Of a stretch of 44,767 nt of DNA, positions 36,132 through 44,767 are shown one piece after another (within the stretch, counting starts at the first letter, position 1; each line of letters begins with the position of its first letter). Source of the DNA: an uncultured Rhodospirillales bacterium. Its GTDB lineage: Bacteria; Pseudomonadota; Alphaproteobacteria; Acetobacterales; Acetobacteraceae. The stretch lies in the NCBI GenBank assembly GCA_903865895.1, contig CAIPLM010000157.1, positions 1 through 44,767 on the forward strand, written 5' to 3'. Both the position numbers and the translations under genes were made by a program. The notes under the pieces are model-generated. The model saw only the letters and a list, made by a program, of their open reading frames with translations, did not search any database and was not told the DNA's origin.

Positions 36132-36602
36132 TCAGTCCGGCCGTGAAGCATCAAGCGCGGATTGCAGCATGTAGGCCGCCGCCATCTGGTCAACCAACTC
36201 TGCCCGCCGCTTGCGGGTGGCATCGGCCTGCTCGATCAGGAAGCGGTTCACCGCGGTGGAGGACAGCCGCTCATCCCACATCGCCGCCGGCAACCCGGTG
36301 GCCGCCGCGATCGCATGCGCCCAGTCCCGCGCCGCCTGCGCGGCCGGCCCGGCGCGGCCATCAAGCTCCAATGGCAGCCCGACCACGATCCCCCCCGCAT
36401 CCTCCAACCGCGCCAGCCGCGCCAACTCCATCGCGGTCGGCGCGATCTTGCCGCGCTTCAGATGCGCGTGCGGCGTCGCCAAGGTGAGCGAAACATCGGA
36501 CAGCGCCACCCCAATGGTGCGGCTGCCCGGGTCGATCCCGATCAGCCGCTGGCCAGGGCGGAGCAAAGCGCGCAGCGCGCGGACGTCGGAAAGAACGGTC
36601 AT
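36132..36602 (-). CDS. ruvX: Pre-16S rRNA nuclease / Holliday junction resolvase-like RuvX
   Basis: A 156-aa YqgF-family RNase H-fold protein. LIGIDPGSRTIGVALSD carries the first acidic residue, GIVVGLPLELDGRAGP and MWDERLSSTAVNRF the second, and DQMAAAYMLQSAL the last. It is thought to mature the 5' end of 16S rRNA. The start at 36602 fits the family; the frame to 36641 is not similar. It is divergent from gatCAB across a 199-nt spacer that contains a long inverted repeat. Confidence 0.93.
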   Translation of the reverse strand: MTVLSDVRALRALLRPGQRLIGIDPGSRTIGVALSDVSLTLATPHAHLKRGKIAPTAMELARLARLEDAGGIVVGLPLELDGRAGPAAQAARDWAHAIAAATGLPAAMWDERLSSTAVNRFLIEQADATRKRRAELVDQMAAAYMLQSALDASRPD

Positions 36603-36646
36603 GCGGCTTCCATGCACGTCCTGGCGCTGGAAGGGAAGCAAGCTTG

Positions 36647-36725
36647 ACCACAGAGACAGTAAGGCAGTGAGGGAGCGGGAACGAGATCGCGCCGCATGCC
36701 CTCACTGCCTTACCGCCTCTGTGGT
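36647..36725. repeat. 27-bp near-perfect inverted repeat in the ruvX-gatC spacer
   Basis: Positions 36647-36673 pair with 36699-36725 in 25 of 27 positions, around a 25-nt loop. It lies in the divergent promoter region of ruvX and gatCAB. The outer part resembles the CACAGAG-type repeats seen in many proteobacteria. It may be a mobile palindrome, a bidirectional structure or a binding region. Apart from it, I see no convincing promoter in the spacer. Confidence 0.75.
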
Positions 36726-36801
36726 GCATCTTTCCTTCCCCCGCGTTGAAACCAAAGCCGCAGGCCAGTATGTTCCGCCCCTTCCAGATCAAGGGGATAT
36801 C

Positions 36802-37089
36802 ATGTCGCTCGATCCCGCGACCGTTCGCCGCATCGCCCGCCTCGCCCGCATCCGGGTGAGCGAGGACCAGCTCGCGCCTTTGGGGGCGGAGTTGTCGGGC
36901 ATTCTCGCCTGGATCGAGCAACTGAATGAGGTGAATGTCGATGGCGTCGAGCCGCTCACCGGCGCGGCGCAAATGGCGCTGCGCCTGCGTGAGGACGTGG
37001 TGAACGACGGCGGCAACGCCGATGCCGTACTGTCCAACGCGCCGGACCGCGCGGGCGCCTTCTATGCCGTGCCGAAGGTGGTGGAGTGA
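36802..37089 (+). CDS. gatC: Asp/Glu-tRNA amidotransferase subunit C
   Basis: A 95-aa subunit that stabilises GatA in the GatCAB complex. [20 protein letters not shown], then [20 protein letters not shown] and [10 protein letters not shown] are the family pattern. The stop TGA at 37087-37089 overlaps the gatA start as TGATG. Confidence 0.96.
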   Translation: MSLDPATVRRIARLARIRVSEDQLAPLGAELSGILAWIEQLNEVNVDGVEPLTGAAQMALRLREDVVNDGGNADAVLSNAPDRAGAFYAVPKVVE

Positions 37090-38567
37090 TGTTCGATCTC
37101 ACTTTGGCGCAAGCCCGCGACGGGCTGCGCAAGCGCGACTTCTCCGCTCGCGAGCTGACGGACGCCTATCTCGGCGCCGTCGCCGCGCTGAACCCCAAGC
37201 TCAACGCCTATCTGCTGGTCACCGAGGCGCAAGCCCGCGCCCAGGCCGATGCCGCCGATGCGGCGCTGGCCCGCGGCGAGGCCGCCAACCTCACCGGCAT
37301 TCCGCTGGCCATCAAGGACCTGTTCTGCACCAAGGGCGTGCGCACCACCGCCGGCAGCCGCATCCTCGAACACTTCGTGCCGCCCTATGAGAGCACGGTG
37401 ACGGCGAACCTGTTGCGCGATGGCGCGGTATTCCTCGGCAAGGTGAACCTCGACGAGTTCGCCATGGGCTCCTCCAACATGACCTCGGCCTACGGCCCGG
37501 TCGCCAACCCCTGGACCCGGCGCGGCGACAACCGCCCCCTGGTCCCCGGCGGCTCCTCCGGCGGCTCGGCAGCGGCAGTGGCGGCCCGCCTCGCGCTCGG
37601 CGCCACCGCGACCGATACCGGCGGCTCCATCCGCCAGCCCGCCGCCTTCTGCGGCATCGCCGGCATCAAGCCGACCTATGGCCGCTGCTCCCGCTGGGGC
37701 ATCGTCGCCTTCGCCTCCTCGCTCGACCAGGCCGGCCCGATCGCCCGCACGGTGGAGGATTGCGCGATCATGCTGCGCTCCATGGCCGGGTTTGACCCGA
37801 AGGACAGCACCTCCGCCGATCTCGCGGTGCCCGACTACCAGGCCGCCTGCCACCGCTCGGTGAAGGGCCTGCGCATCGGCGTGCCCAAGGAATATCGCAG
37901 CGAGGGCATGGCGCCCGAGATCGAGGCGATGTGGCAGCAGGGCCTCGCCTGGCTGCGCGACCAAGGCGCGGACATCGTCGACGTCTCGCTGCCGCACACC
38001 AAATACGCGCTGCCGGCCTATTACATCGTGGCGCCCGCCGAGGCCTCCTCCAACCTCGCCCGCTATGACGGCGTGCGCTTCTCTAGCCGCACCGATGGCG
38101 GCGATCTCACCGAGCTCTACGAAAACTCCCGCGCCGCCGGCTTCGGCGCCGAGGTGCAGCGCCGCGTGCTGATCGGCACCTACGTGCTCTCCGCCGGCTA
38201 TTACGACGCCTACTACATCCGCGCGCAGAAAATCCGCGCGCTGATCCTGAAGGACTTCACCGACGTCTTCCGCACCGTGGACGCGCTGGTGACGCCGACC
38301 GCCCCCTCCGCCGCCTTCGGCCAGGGCGAGAAGATGGACGATCCGGTGACGATGTACCTCAACGACGTCTTCACCGGCCCGGCCAACATGTCCGGCATCC
38401 CCGGCCTCTCCGTCCCCGCCGGGCTCGATAGCCAGGGCCTCCCCCTCGGCCTGCAGGTCCTCGGCAAGCCGTTCGACGAGGAGACGGTGTTCGCGGTGGG
38501 CGCGGCGATCGAGCGCGCCTCAGGTTTCTCCGCATTGCCCGGTATCCGGGCGGGAGTGGCGGCATGA
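37089..38567 (+). CDS. gatA: Asp/Glu-tRNA amidotransferase subunit A
   Basis: A 492-aa amidase-signature subunit that releases ammonia from glutamine. The catalytic lysine is in [11 protein letters not shown], the cis-Ser in [18 protein letters not shown] and the nucleophile Ser in [20 protein letters not shown] three bases earlier could also start translation, but ATG 37089 overlaps the gatC stop. The gatB start overlaps the stop (ATGA at 38564-38567). Base composition is uniformly GC-rich, unlike the middle of gatB. Confidence 0.97.
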   Translation: MFDLTLAQARDGLRKRDFSARELTDAYLGAVAALNPKLNAYLLVTEAQARAQADAADAALARGEAANLTGIPLAIKDLFCTKGVRTTAGSRILEHFVPPYESTVTANLLRDGAVFLGKVNLDEFAMGSSNMTSAYGPVANPWTRRGDNRPLVPGGSSGGSAAAVAARLALGATATDTGGSIRQPAAFCGIAGIKPTYGRCSRWGIVAFASSLDQAGPIARTVEDCAIMLRSMAGFDPKDSTSADLAVPDYQAACHRSVKGLRIGVPKEYRSEGMAPEIEAMWQQGLAWLRDQGADIVDVSLPHTKYALPAYYIVAPAEASSNLARYDGVRFSSRTDGGDLTELYENSRAAGFGAEVQRRVLIGTYVLSAGYYDAYYIRAQKIRALILKDFTDVFRTVDALVTPTAPSAAFGQGEKMDDPVTMYLNDVFTGPANMSGIPGLSVPAGLDSQGLPLGLQVLGKPFDEETVFAVGAAIERASGFSALPGIRAGVAA

Positions 38568-40033
38568 GCTACATCATCGAGGGCCGCACCGGCCCGTGGG
38601 AGATCGTCGTCGGGCTTGAAGTCCACGCCCAGGTGATCAGCAACTCCAAACTGTTCTCGGGCGCCGCCACCGCCTTCGGCGCCGAGCCGAACAGCCAGGT
38701 GAGCTTCGTGGACGCAGCCTTCCCCGGCATGCTGCCGGTGCTGAACCGTGAGGCGGTGGCGCAAGCCGTGCGCACCGGGCTCGGCCTCAACGCCCACATC
38801 AACATGGTCAGCCGATTTGACCGCAAGAACTACTTCTACGCCGATCTGCCCAGCGGCTATCAGATCAGCCAGTACGAACACCCCATCGTCGGCGCCGGCA
38901 CCATCGAGATCACCCTGGCCGATGGCAGCACCCGCCAGATCGGGGTGACGCGCCTGCATCTCGAGCAGGATGCCGGCAAATCCCTGCACGATCAGCACCC
39001 CACCAAATCCTACATCGACCTCAACCGCGCCGGCGTGGCCCTGATGGAAATCGTCAGCGAGCCCGATATCCGCTCGCCCGAGGAAGCCGGCGCCTATGTG
39101 CGCGAGCTTCGCCTGATCATGCTCTATCTCCGGACGTGTGATGGCAACATGGAGGAAGGTTCGTTGCGCGCAGACGTCAATGTTTCCGTGCGCAAGCATG
39201 GCGAGTCCTACCGCACGCGCTGCGAAATCAAGAACGTCAACTCCGTGCGCTTCGTCATGCAGGCAATCGAGGTCGAGGCACTGCGCCAGATCGAGATATG
39301 GGAAGCCGGCGGTACCGTGCAGCAGGAAACCCGCCTGTTCGACCCTAACCGCGGCGAAACTCGCTCCATGCGCTCCAAGGAGGACGCGCATGACTACCGC
39401 TACTTCCCCGACCCTGACCTGCTGCCTTTGGTACTGGACGAGGCCTGGGTAGACGGGATGAAGTCTGCGCTCATTGAACTCCCGGCCATGAAGCGCGCGC
39501 GTTACAAGACTGAACTTGGACTTTCCAACTATGAGGCTTGGACGATAGTTGACGACCCTGAGAAAGCTGCAACCTTTGAGGCCCTGCTAATGACTGGTTT
39601 GGAGGCAAAGTTCTGCGCAAACGCAGTGCTCGGGGTCATTTCTCGAAAGGTCAACGAGGAGTCAATAACTTTTGGATTAATTCCTACCATCCATGGCGGG
39701 AGCTTTTTTAGCAATTTAACAGAAATCATGCGTGCCCAGGTCACGAACGCAATAAGCGCAAATAGTGTCAGTGCTATTATTATGTCCACTCCGCTCGATG
39801 CGCCAATTTCTCAGGTTCGCGCTATGATAAAGGAACGCGAACAGGTCAGCGACACCTCCGCCATCGAAGCCGCAGTGGACGCCATGCTCGCCGCCAACGC
39901 CGCCAAGGTGGAAGACTACCGCGCCGGCAACGTGAAGCTCTTCGGCTTCTTCGTCGGCCAGGTGATGAAGGCGATGGCTGGCAAGGGCAATCCGGGCCTG
40001 GTCAACGAGGTGCTGAAGGCGCGGCTGGGGTAG
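38564..40033 (+). CDS. gatB: Asp/Glu-tRNA amidotransferase subunit B, mosaic gene
   Basis: A 489-aa kinase-like subunit that activates misacylated Asp-tRNA(Asn) or Glu-tRNA(Gln). The N-terminal part is ordinary ([56 protein letters not shown]). Residues about 312-425 (nt 39500-39840) change sharply: low GC, codons such as ATA, TTA, AAT and TCA, and a helical tail unlike my expectation for relatives ([20 protein letters not shown]). GC-rich sequence and family consensus return at [20 protein letters not shown] and [20 protein letters not shown]. The frame is intact throughout. This suggests gene conversion or recombination with a distant gatB, with function probably retained. Confidence 0.95.
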   Translation: MSYIIEGRTGPWEIVVGLEVHAQVISNSKLFSGAATAFGAEPNSQVSFVDAAFPGMLPVLNREAVAQAVRTGLGLNAHINMVSRFDRKNYFYADLPSGYQISQYEHPIVGAGTIEITLADGSTRQIGVTRLHLEQDAGKSLHDQHPTKSYIDLNRAGVALMEIVSEPDIRSPEEAGAYVRELRLIMLYLRTCDGNMEEGSLRADVNVSVRKHGESYRTRCEIKNVNSVRFVMQAIEVEALRQIEIWEAGGTVQQETRLFDPNRGETRSMRSKEDAHDYRYFPDPDLLPLVLDEAWVDGMKSALIELPAMKRARYKTELGLSNYEAWTIVDDPEKAATFEALLMTGLEAKFCANAVLGVISRKVNEESITFGLIPTIHGGSFFSNLTEIMRAQVTNAISANSVSAIIMSTPLDAPISQVRAMIKEREQVSDTSAIEAAVDAMLAANAAKVEDYRAGNVKLFGFFVGQVMKAMAGKGNPGLVNEVLKARLG

Positions 40034-40054
40034 CTGATTGGAGGGAGGATCGTC

Positions 40055-40240
40055 GTGAAGTCCAAGCACACAGCAACGTCGACGGGAGACGCGGCGCCAA
40101 GGCCTGACGCGAAGTCGCCCCTGCAGCACTGCCGAAATTCCACTGAAACTTGGCGAATTGAAAACCGTGAAGCCATTGCCGACGCCAACGCGTTTTTGGC
40201 AAAGCATGGTTTGTGGAGCGATGACGCGCTCCTTTTCTGA
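40055..40240 (+). CDS. CcdA-like antitoxin remnant
   Basis: A 61-aa frame starting GTG at 40055, with GGAGGGAGG upstream. The C-terminal half ENREAIADANAFLAKHG and the last residues fit the toxin-binding tail of CcdA-type antitoxins (W+.ENREAI...N.++..HGL). The usual N-terminal ribbon-helix-helix DNA-binding segment is missing, replaced by an unrelated ~25-residue stretch. No CcdB-like toxin gene follows. It is probably a broken antitoxin left from a lost module. It begins 21 nt after gatB, and it is unclear whether it is expressed. Confidence 0.55.
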   Translation: MKSKHTATSTGDAAPRPDAKSPLQHCRNSTETWRIENREAIADANAFLAKHGLWSDDALLF

Positions 40241-40250
40241 GCGCGGCGAT

Positions 40251-40274
40251 GGTGGGACGCTCACGCATCCCACC
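40251..40274. terminator. Hairpin after the gatCAB/antitoxin unit
   Basis: GGTGGGACGC (40251-40260) and GCATCCCACC (40265-40274) pair with one mismatch around TCAC. Together with the next stem it probably ends the plus-strand transcript. Confidence 0.5.
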
Positions 40275-40302
40275 CTAAATCTTAAACGGATAGAAAGTTT
40301 TT

Positions 40303-40324
40303 GCTTCTTTTTTCAAAAAGAAGC
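40303..40324. terminator. Bidirectional terminator between convergent operons
   Basis: GCTTCTTTTT and AAAAAGAAGC form a perfect 10-bp stem around TC. A/T-rich runs on both arms give a U-tract in either direction. It lies between the gatCAB unit (plus) and the SDR gene (minus). Very similar AGTTTTTGCTTCTTTTT elements are frequent in acetic acid bacteria (recalled, not searched). Confidence 0.65.
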
Positions 40325-40335
40325 GCTTGCTTCCT

Positions 40336-41124
40336 TCAATCCTCCTCGACCGGCGTCACGCTCCCAGCCGTCACACCGCCGTCGATCACGAAGGTCTGCC
40401 CGGTCGTGAAGCTGCCGGAGGGGCCGGCGAGGAAGATCGCAGCACCCGCGATTTCGTCGGGCACGCCGATGCGCTGCAGCGGGCTTTCGCGGTTGCGCTT
40501 CTTCAGCACCTCCGGGTTCTCCCACAAAGCGCGGGCGAAGTCGGTCTTGATCAGGCCGGGCGCGATGCAGTTGGTGCGGATGTTCTTGGGCCCCCATTCC
40601 ACCGCCATATTGCGGGCGAGCTGCATGTCAGCCGCCTTGGAGAGCGCGTAGATGCCGAGATTGACCGAGCCGCGCAGCCCGCCGATCGAGGAGATGATGA
40701 TGCAGCTGCCGCCGCCGCGCGCGGCCATGCCGGGGAAGGCCATGTTGCACAGCCAGAAATTGCTGCGCACGTTGTAGTTCATCACCCGGTCATAGGCCTC
40801 GTCCGGCACCGAACTGCCCGGCCCGTAATGCGGGTTCACGGCCGCGTTGCACACGAGGATGTCGATGCCGCCATAGGTCGCCACCGCGAAATCAACGAGG
40901 GCCTGAAGCTCCTCCTTGCGGCCGATATTGCAGGTCTTGGTCGCCGCGATGCCGCCGTTGGCGATGATCCCGTTGGTCACCACGTCGCAGGCATCCTGCT
41001 TGCGGCTAGAGACCACCACCTTGGCGCCATGCTCGGCCATGCGCTCGGCAATGGCGCGGCCGATGCCTTTGGAGGCGCCGGTGATAACGGCCACCTTCCC
41101 GGTGAGATCGAAAAGCGATGACAT
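40336..41124 (-). CDS. SDR-family NAD(P)-dependent oxidoreductase
   Basis: A 262-aa classical short-chain dehydrogenase. The cofactor site is VAVITGASKGIGRAIAERMA, then NNAG-equivalent ILVCNAAVNPH, with the catalytic Ser in IIISSIGGLRGS and Tyr/Lys in YALSKAADMQ. The C-terminus FVIDGGVTAGSVTP is typical of FabG/DHRS4-like members. An open frame to 41166 is not family-like, so the start is at 41124. Substrate is unknown. Confidence 0.93.
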   Translation of the reverse strand: MSSLFDLTGKVAVITGASKGIGRAIAERMAEHGAKVVVSSRKQDACDVVTNGIIANGGIAATKTCNIGRKEELQALVDFAVATYGGIDILVCNAAVNPHYGPGSSVPDEAYDRVMNYNVRSNFWLCNMAFPGMAARGGGSCIIISSIGGLRGSVNLGIYALSKAADMQLARNMAVEWGPKNIRTNCIAPGLIKTDFARALWENPEVLKKRNRESPLQRIGVPDEIAGAAIFLAGPSGSFTTGQTFVIDGGVTAGSVTPVEED

Positions 41125-41252
41125 GTCGTGGACTCCTGGACGTTCTTCCCGGCGCCAGCCTCTCACATGGCCCGGTTTCGGGCAATCAGGCGGGGTGCTT
41201 GCCGTCGAAAAAGCGCCGGCCTATCGTTGATCGGTTTTTGATCGCAACGGAG

Positions 41253-41846
41253 ATGTCGGGAATGTACGGAATGGGCCGAAACATGTTCTCCCGTGCGCCG
41301 GATGGCCAGATCATCTCCATGGACCCCTTCGCGCGGCGAAAGGTGCGCGTGGTTGGGAGTGTTGCCGCAGCACAGTGGCGGCTTTACGTATGGCGCCTGT
41401 TCGGTGTTTCCGTGTTGCTCGTGCCGTCGATCGTGACGGTGTTCGACAAGGGAACCATGCTGCGCACTTTGGTGGCGGGGCTCCTGTACGCTCTGCTATT
41501 TATCCCGCTCGGAATGCTGCTGGCCATCGGTCTGCCCCGCCGGGACTACGACCCGGCGCTTTTCCGCTGGCCGCGTTCCTGGTCATGGGCGCTCACCATC
41601 GACATGGTCACCGATCTTGCTGTGATGTCGGTCCTGGTATGTGCGATCTATTGGATCGGCGGTAAGTCCGATGCTGAAACCGTGCGCCTCGCGGCGGCGG
41701 CGGCTACAGTGCTCGTCGCCACCCGGTTACTCGCCTGGGTGCGGGCCACGTGGTGGCCAACACCGCCCGGCGCGTGGATCAGGCCGCTCGATCCCGTGGA
41801 GCCTACTGAGACGCCGGACGCCAGCGCCGCAGCGACAATGCGTTGA
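41253..41846 (+). CDS. Hypothetical membrane protein
   Basis: A 197-aa protein. About four hydrophobic segments occur ([71 protein letters not shown]). N- and C-terminal parts are charged and Pro-rich. No family is recognised. The start is uncertain: 41253 is chosen for the ACGGAG site, but the frame is open from 41118. Base composition is slightly lower in GC. The last 44 nt overlap the convergent copA gene. Confidence 0.6.
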   Translation: MSGMYGMGRNMFSRAPDGQIISMDPFARRKVRVVGSVAAAQWRLYVWRLFGVSVLLVPSIVTVFDKGTMLRTLVAGLLYALLFIPLGMLLAIGLPRRDYDPALFRWPRSWSWALTIDMVTDLAVMSVLVCAIYWIGGKSDAETVRLAAAAATVLVATRLLAWVRATWWPTPPGAWIRPLDPVEPTETPDASAAATMR

Positions 41847-43944
41847 GCACGACGCTCACTGACGAGAGCGCCATCGCCGCGCCCGCCAGCATCGGGTCGA
41901 GCAGCCCCAAGGCCGCGACGGGGATGCCGATCACGTTATAGGCCATCGCCCAGAACAGCCCCTGGCGCACCTTGTGCCAGGTCCGCCGCGAGAGATCGAT
42001 CGCGTCGGCCACCAGCAGCGGGTTGCCGCGCATCAGCGTGATGCCCGCGGCGTGCATCGCCACATCGGTGCCGGTGCCCATGGCGATTCCGACATCGGCG
42101 GCGGCCAGCGCCGGCGCGTCATTAACCCCATCGCCCACCATCGCCACCACCGCGCCGCCCGCCCGCAGCGCCGCGATATGGGCGGATTTCTCGGCCGGCA
42201 GCACGTTGGCGTGCACGTCGGTGATACCGACCTCGCGCGCCACCAGCCCGGCCGCCTCGGCGCTGTCGCCGGAGAGCAAAGCGGAGCGCACGCCCATGGC
42301 GGTGAGCCGCGCCACCGCGGCGGCGGCCTCGGGCTTCACGCGGTCACCGAAGCCAAGCAGGCCGAGCGGCGCGCCCTCGGCGGTGAACAGGAAGGCAAGG
42401 CTGCGGCCACGCGCCAGGAGATCGGCCTCGGCCGCCGCGAGCACGCCCGGCGCCCCGCCCGATTCCGCCAGCAGCCGGGCGCTGCCGAGCCGCAGATCGG
42501 TACCCGCAACACGCCCGCCAATGCCGCGGCCCGGCAGGGCGGCCACCTCCGTCGCAGTGGGGAAAGCGAGCCCGGCAGCGGCATTCAACACCGCGCGGCC
42601 CAGCGGATGCTCGCTGCCGGCCTGGAGTGCGGCGGCACGCATGAGCACAGTCTCGCGCGTTTCGCCGGGCGCCGGGATCACCTCCGTCACCTCCGGCCGC
42701 CCCACGGTCAGCGTCCCGGTCTTGTCGAACACCACGATGCTGACGGCGTGAGCGACCTCAAGGGCGGCAGCGTCCTTGACCAATATGCCGTGGCGCGCCG
42801 CAAGCCCGGTGCCGACCATGATGGCGGTCGGGGTAGCAAGCCCCAGCGCGCAGGGGCAGGCGATCACCAGCACGCTCACCGCGGTGATGACGGCCTGCGC
42901 CACCCCGGCGCCAGCCAGCATCCAGCCGATAAAAGTGAGCGCCGCGATCCCCAGCACCACCGGTACGAACACCGCACTCACCCGGTCCGCCAGCCGTTGG
43001 ATCGGCGCCTTGCCCGCCTGCGCGTCCTCCACCAATCGGATAATCCGAGCCAGCACACTTTCAGCACCCAGCGTAGTCGCCTCGACGCGCAGCAGCGCCT
43101 CCCCATTCACCGCCCCGCCGGTGACACGCTCGCCCGGCGATTTCGCCACCGGCCGACTCTCTCCGGTGATCAGGCTCTCATCGACGCCGCCATTGCCATC
43201 CCGCACCACACCATCGACCGGGATGCGCGTGCCCGGCCGGACAACGACGATGTCGCCACGACGAACCTCGCCAAGCGCCACCTCCGCCTCAACCCCGTCG
43301 CGCAGCACAAATGCGCGCTCCGGCCGTAGGGCAGCCAGCGCCGCGATGGCATCCAGCGTGCGGTGGCGGGCCCGGTGCTCCAGCACCCGGCCGAGCAACA
43401 CCAGGGTGATCACCGTGGCCGCGGCCTCGAAATACAGCGCATGCGCCTCACCCGGCCACGCCCGCAGCAGTTCAGCAATCGAGAGCAGAAAGGCGGCCGA
43501 GGTGCCGAGCGCCACCAGCACATCCATGCTGCCGCTGCCGGCCCGCAGCGACTTCCAGCCGGCGATGAAGAAATGCCGCCCGATCCACAGCTGCACGGGG
43601 GCGGCGAGCAGCAACTGCACCCAGCCCGGCAGCATCGCGCCATGCCCGAAGATCATCGGCGCCAGCAGCGGCAGAGTGAGCGCAGCCGCCACCGTCAGCT
43701 CCCAGGGCCACCCCTCCTGCTTGCGCGGCGCCTCGGCCGGCAGCGCCCCATATCCGGCCCGCTGCACGGCCGCCGCGAGGGCATCGAAGGTCACCTCCGG
43801 CCCGGCATGCACCCGGGCGCGGTTAGTGGCGAGGTTGACCTCGGCGCCGGTCACGCCGGGCACCCGGGCGAGCACCTTCTCCACCCGCGTGACGCAGGCG
43901 GCGCAGGTCATGCCTTCGATGCCCAGATCAATGGTGTCGCTCAT
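41803..43944 (-). CDS. copA: Copper-translocating P-type ATPase
   Basis: A 713-aa P1B-type ATPase. It has one N-terminal heavy-metal domain with [15 protein letters not shown]. Eight membrane helices follow. Other motifs are [12 protein letters not shown] (actuator), [15 protein letters not shown] (metal-binding CPC helix), [11 protein letters not shown] (phosphorylated Asp), SEHPLG and [20 protein letters not shown]. The last helices hold [14 protein letters not shown] and [15 protein letters not shown], typical of Cu(I) exporters. It exports Cu(I) from cytosol to periplasm. The start at 43944 ([12 protein letters not shown]) fits. A CueR-type regulator was not found nearby. Confidence 0.96.
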   Translation of the reverse strand: MSDTIDLGIEGMTCAACVTRVEKVLARVPGVTGAEVNLATNRARVHAGPEVTFDALAAAVQRAGYGALPAEAPRKQEGWPWELTVAAALTLPLLAPMIFGHGAMLPGWVQLLLAAPVQLWIGRHFFIAGWKSLRAGSGSMDVLVALGTSAAFLLSIAELLRAWPGEAHALYFEAAATVITLVLLGRVLEHRARHRTLDAIAALAALRPERAFVLRDGVEAEVALGEVRRGDIVVVRPGTRIPVDGVVRDGNGGVDESLITGESRPVAKSPGERVTGGAVNGEALLRVEATTLGAESVLARIIRLVEDAQAGKAPIQRLADRVSAVFVPVVLGIAALTFIGWMLAGAGVAQAVITAVSVLVIACPCALGLATPTAIMVGTGLAARHGILVKDAAALEVAHAVSIVVFDKTGTLTVGRPEVTEVIPAPGETRETVLMRAAALQAGSEHPLGRAVLNAAAGLAFPTATEVAALPGRGIGGRVAGTDLRLGSARLLAESGGAPGVLAAAEADLLARGRSLAFLFTAEGAPLGLLGFGDRVKPEAAAAVARLTAMGVRSALLSGDSAEAAGLVAREVGITDVHANVLPAEKSAHIAALRAGGAVVAMVGDGVNDAPALAAADVGIAMGTGTDVAMHAAGITLMRGNPLLVADAIDLSRRTWHKVRQGLFWAMAYNVIGIPVAALGLLDPMLAGAAMALSSVSVVLNALSLRRWRPASQ

Positions 43945-44058
43945 AGGGAGCACTTGGTGACGATGCCAGGCGATCGTCAAGCGCCCCCATTCTGCGCCAT
44001 TGCCAAATCGCCGCCGTTGGGTCACCACATCGGGATCGACGCAAGGAGGGTCCGGCCG

Positions 44059-44767
44059 ATGAATATGATCCAGGCGCTGGCGATTGCCATACTGCAGGGG
44101 GCCACCGAACTATTCCCGGTGAGCAGCCTCGGCCATGCCGTGATCATCCCGTCGCTGCTCAAATCCAGCATCAACCAGGCGGCAGCCGAATTCCTGCCCT
44201 TCGTGGTGATGCTGCATCTCGGCACCGCGGTGGCCCTGCTTCAGTTCTTCTGGAAGGACTGGTGGCTGATCGGCACCGGCGTGCTCGGGCTTGGCGACAC
44301 GCACCAGGTGAAGGAGAGCCGCCGGGTGTTCCTGCTGATCGTCATCGCGACCATCCCTGCCGCCTTGGCTGGCTTCCTGCTGGAGAAGGCGGTGCGCGGC
44401 CTGTTCGCCGCCCCGCTGATTGCCGCCGGCTTCCTCGCGCTGAACGGGCTGTTGCTGCTGTTCGGCGAGCGGGTGCGCGGGCGCGGCCAGCGCCCGCTCT
44501 CCGACATCAAGCCGATGGATGCTTTCGTGATCGGTTGCGCCCAGTGCCTGGCGCTGATCCCCGGCATTTCGCGCTCCGGCACCACCATCGTGGCCGGCAT
44601 CATGCGCGGCATCGACCATGCCGGCTCTGCCCATGTCTCCTTCCTGATCGCCACCCCCCTTATCTTCGGCGCCACCGTGCACCAACTGCCGCGCCTGCTG
44701 CACGCCGATGTGGCGCCGGGCGTATTCACCACCGCCTCCATCGCCGCCGTGGTCGCCGGCATCACCG
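44059..44767 (+). CDS. uppP: Undecaprenyl-diphosphatase UppP (BacA), 5' part
   Basis: The gene is cut by the window end, so no stop is seen; 236 codons are visible of an expected ~265-280. The ATG at 44059 has an AAGGAGG ribosome site. Catalytic motifs are [14 protein letters not shown] (usually G-TEFLPVSSTGH) and [13 protein letters not shown]. It regenerates undecaprenyl phosphate at the periplasmic face for peptidoglycan and polysaccharide synthesis. It is divergent from copA, with about 114 nt between starts. Confidence 0.95.
   Translation, partial: MNMIQALAIAILQGATELFPVSSLGHAVIIPSLLKSSINQAAAEFLPFVVMLHLGTAVALLQFFWKDWWLIGTGVLGLGDTHQVKESRRVFLLIVIATIPAALAGFLLEKAVRGLFAAPLIAAGFLALNGLLLLFGERVRGRGQRPLSDIKPMDAFVIGCAQCLALIPGISRSGTTIVAGIMRGIDHAGSAHVSFLIATPLIFGATVHQLPRLLHADVAPGVFTTASIAAVVAGIT

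Overview
The window is GC-rich, densely coding bacterial chromosome that looks like an alphaproteobacterium, most likely an acetic-acid-bacteria-type member (Acetobacteraceae). This rests on gene content, codon bias and characteristic intergenic hairpins, not on a marker gene: there is no rRNA or tRNA here. Most of it is core or metabolic chromosome. There is one small low-GC accessory patch (about 22.63-24.7 kb) and one internal low-GC patch inside gatB (about 39.5-39.84 kb).

Layout. 0-3.7 kb: murJ, then glnK-amtB behind a near-consensus sigma-54 promoter (nitrogen control). 4.1-7.9 kb: two overlapping glycosyltransferase genes, the first with unusual N-terminal modules. 7.9-10.7 kb: a DUF1272 protein, an orphan branched-chain-type ABC substrate-binding protein and an MFS transporter. 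10.88-11.10 kb: a gene absent from conventional ORF calls, a SelW/Rdx-type selenoprotein whose reading frame crosses an in-frame UGA in a CGSU motif and is followed by a SECIS-like hairpin. 11.2-12.7 kb: manC (GDP-mannose synthesis). 12.7-16.8 kb: a secreted beta-propeller protein and ftsK. 16.9-21.7 kb: a sugar-acid/beta-ketoacid block (lactonase, glucarate dehydratase-like enzyme, two-subunit CoA-transferase, PcaD-like hydrolase with an altered nucleophile elbow). 21.8-24.7 kb: a lineage-specific hypothetical, the 3' stump of an acyl-CoA synthetase, and a decayed KAP-type P-loop NTPase gene that appears to have replaced the rest of the synthetase. 24.8-27.8 kb: acyl-CoA dehydrogenase, nitronate monooxygenase and enoyl-CoA hydratase. 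27.8-33.0 kb: small and hypothetical genes, a GT9-like protein, DUF1491, an Asp/Glu racemase-like protein and a YqaA/DedA membrane protein. 33.1-36.6 kb: a secreted repeat protein, an EamA exporter and ruvX. 36.8-40.0 kb: the gatCAB operon, with a mosaic gatB, followed by a CcdA-like antitoxin remnant. 40.3-44.8 kb: an SDR dehydrogenase, a small membrane protein, the copper ATPase copA and the 5' part of uppP, cut by the window end.

How the genes fit together. GlnK and AmtB form the ammonium uptake/sensing pair. ManC supplies GDP-mannose that glycosyltransferases such as those at 4.1-7.9 kb could use. MurJ and UppP both act in the undecaprenyl/lipid II cycle. GatCAB makes Gln-tRNA(Gln) and/or Asn-tRNA(Asn) by transamidation. 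The selenoprotein implies that selABCD exist elsewhere in the genome. The intergenic DNA is rich in long inverted repeats (21-27 bp arms, 24-31 nt loops) of unrelated sequence but the same architecture at three places.
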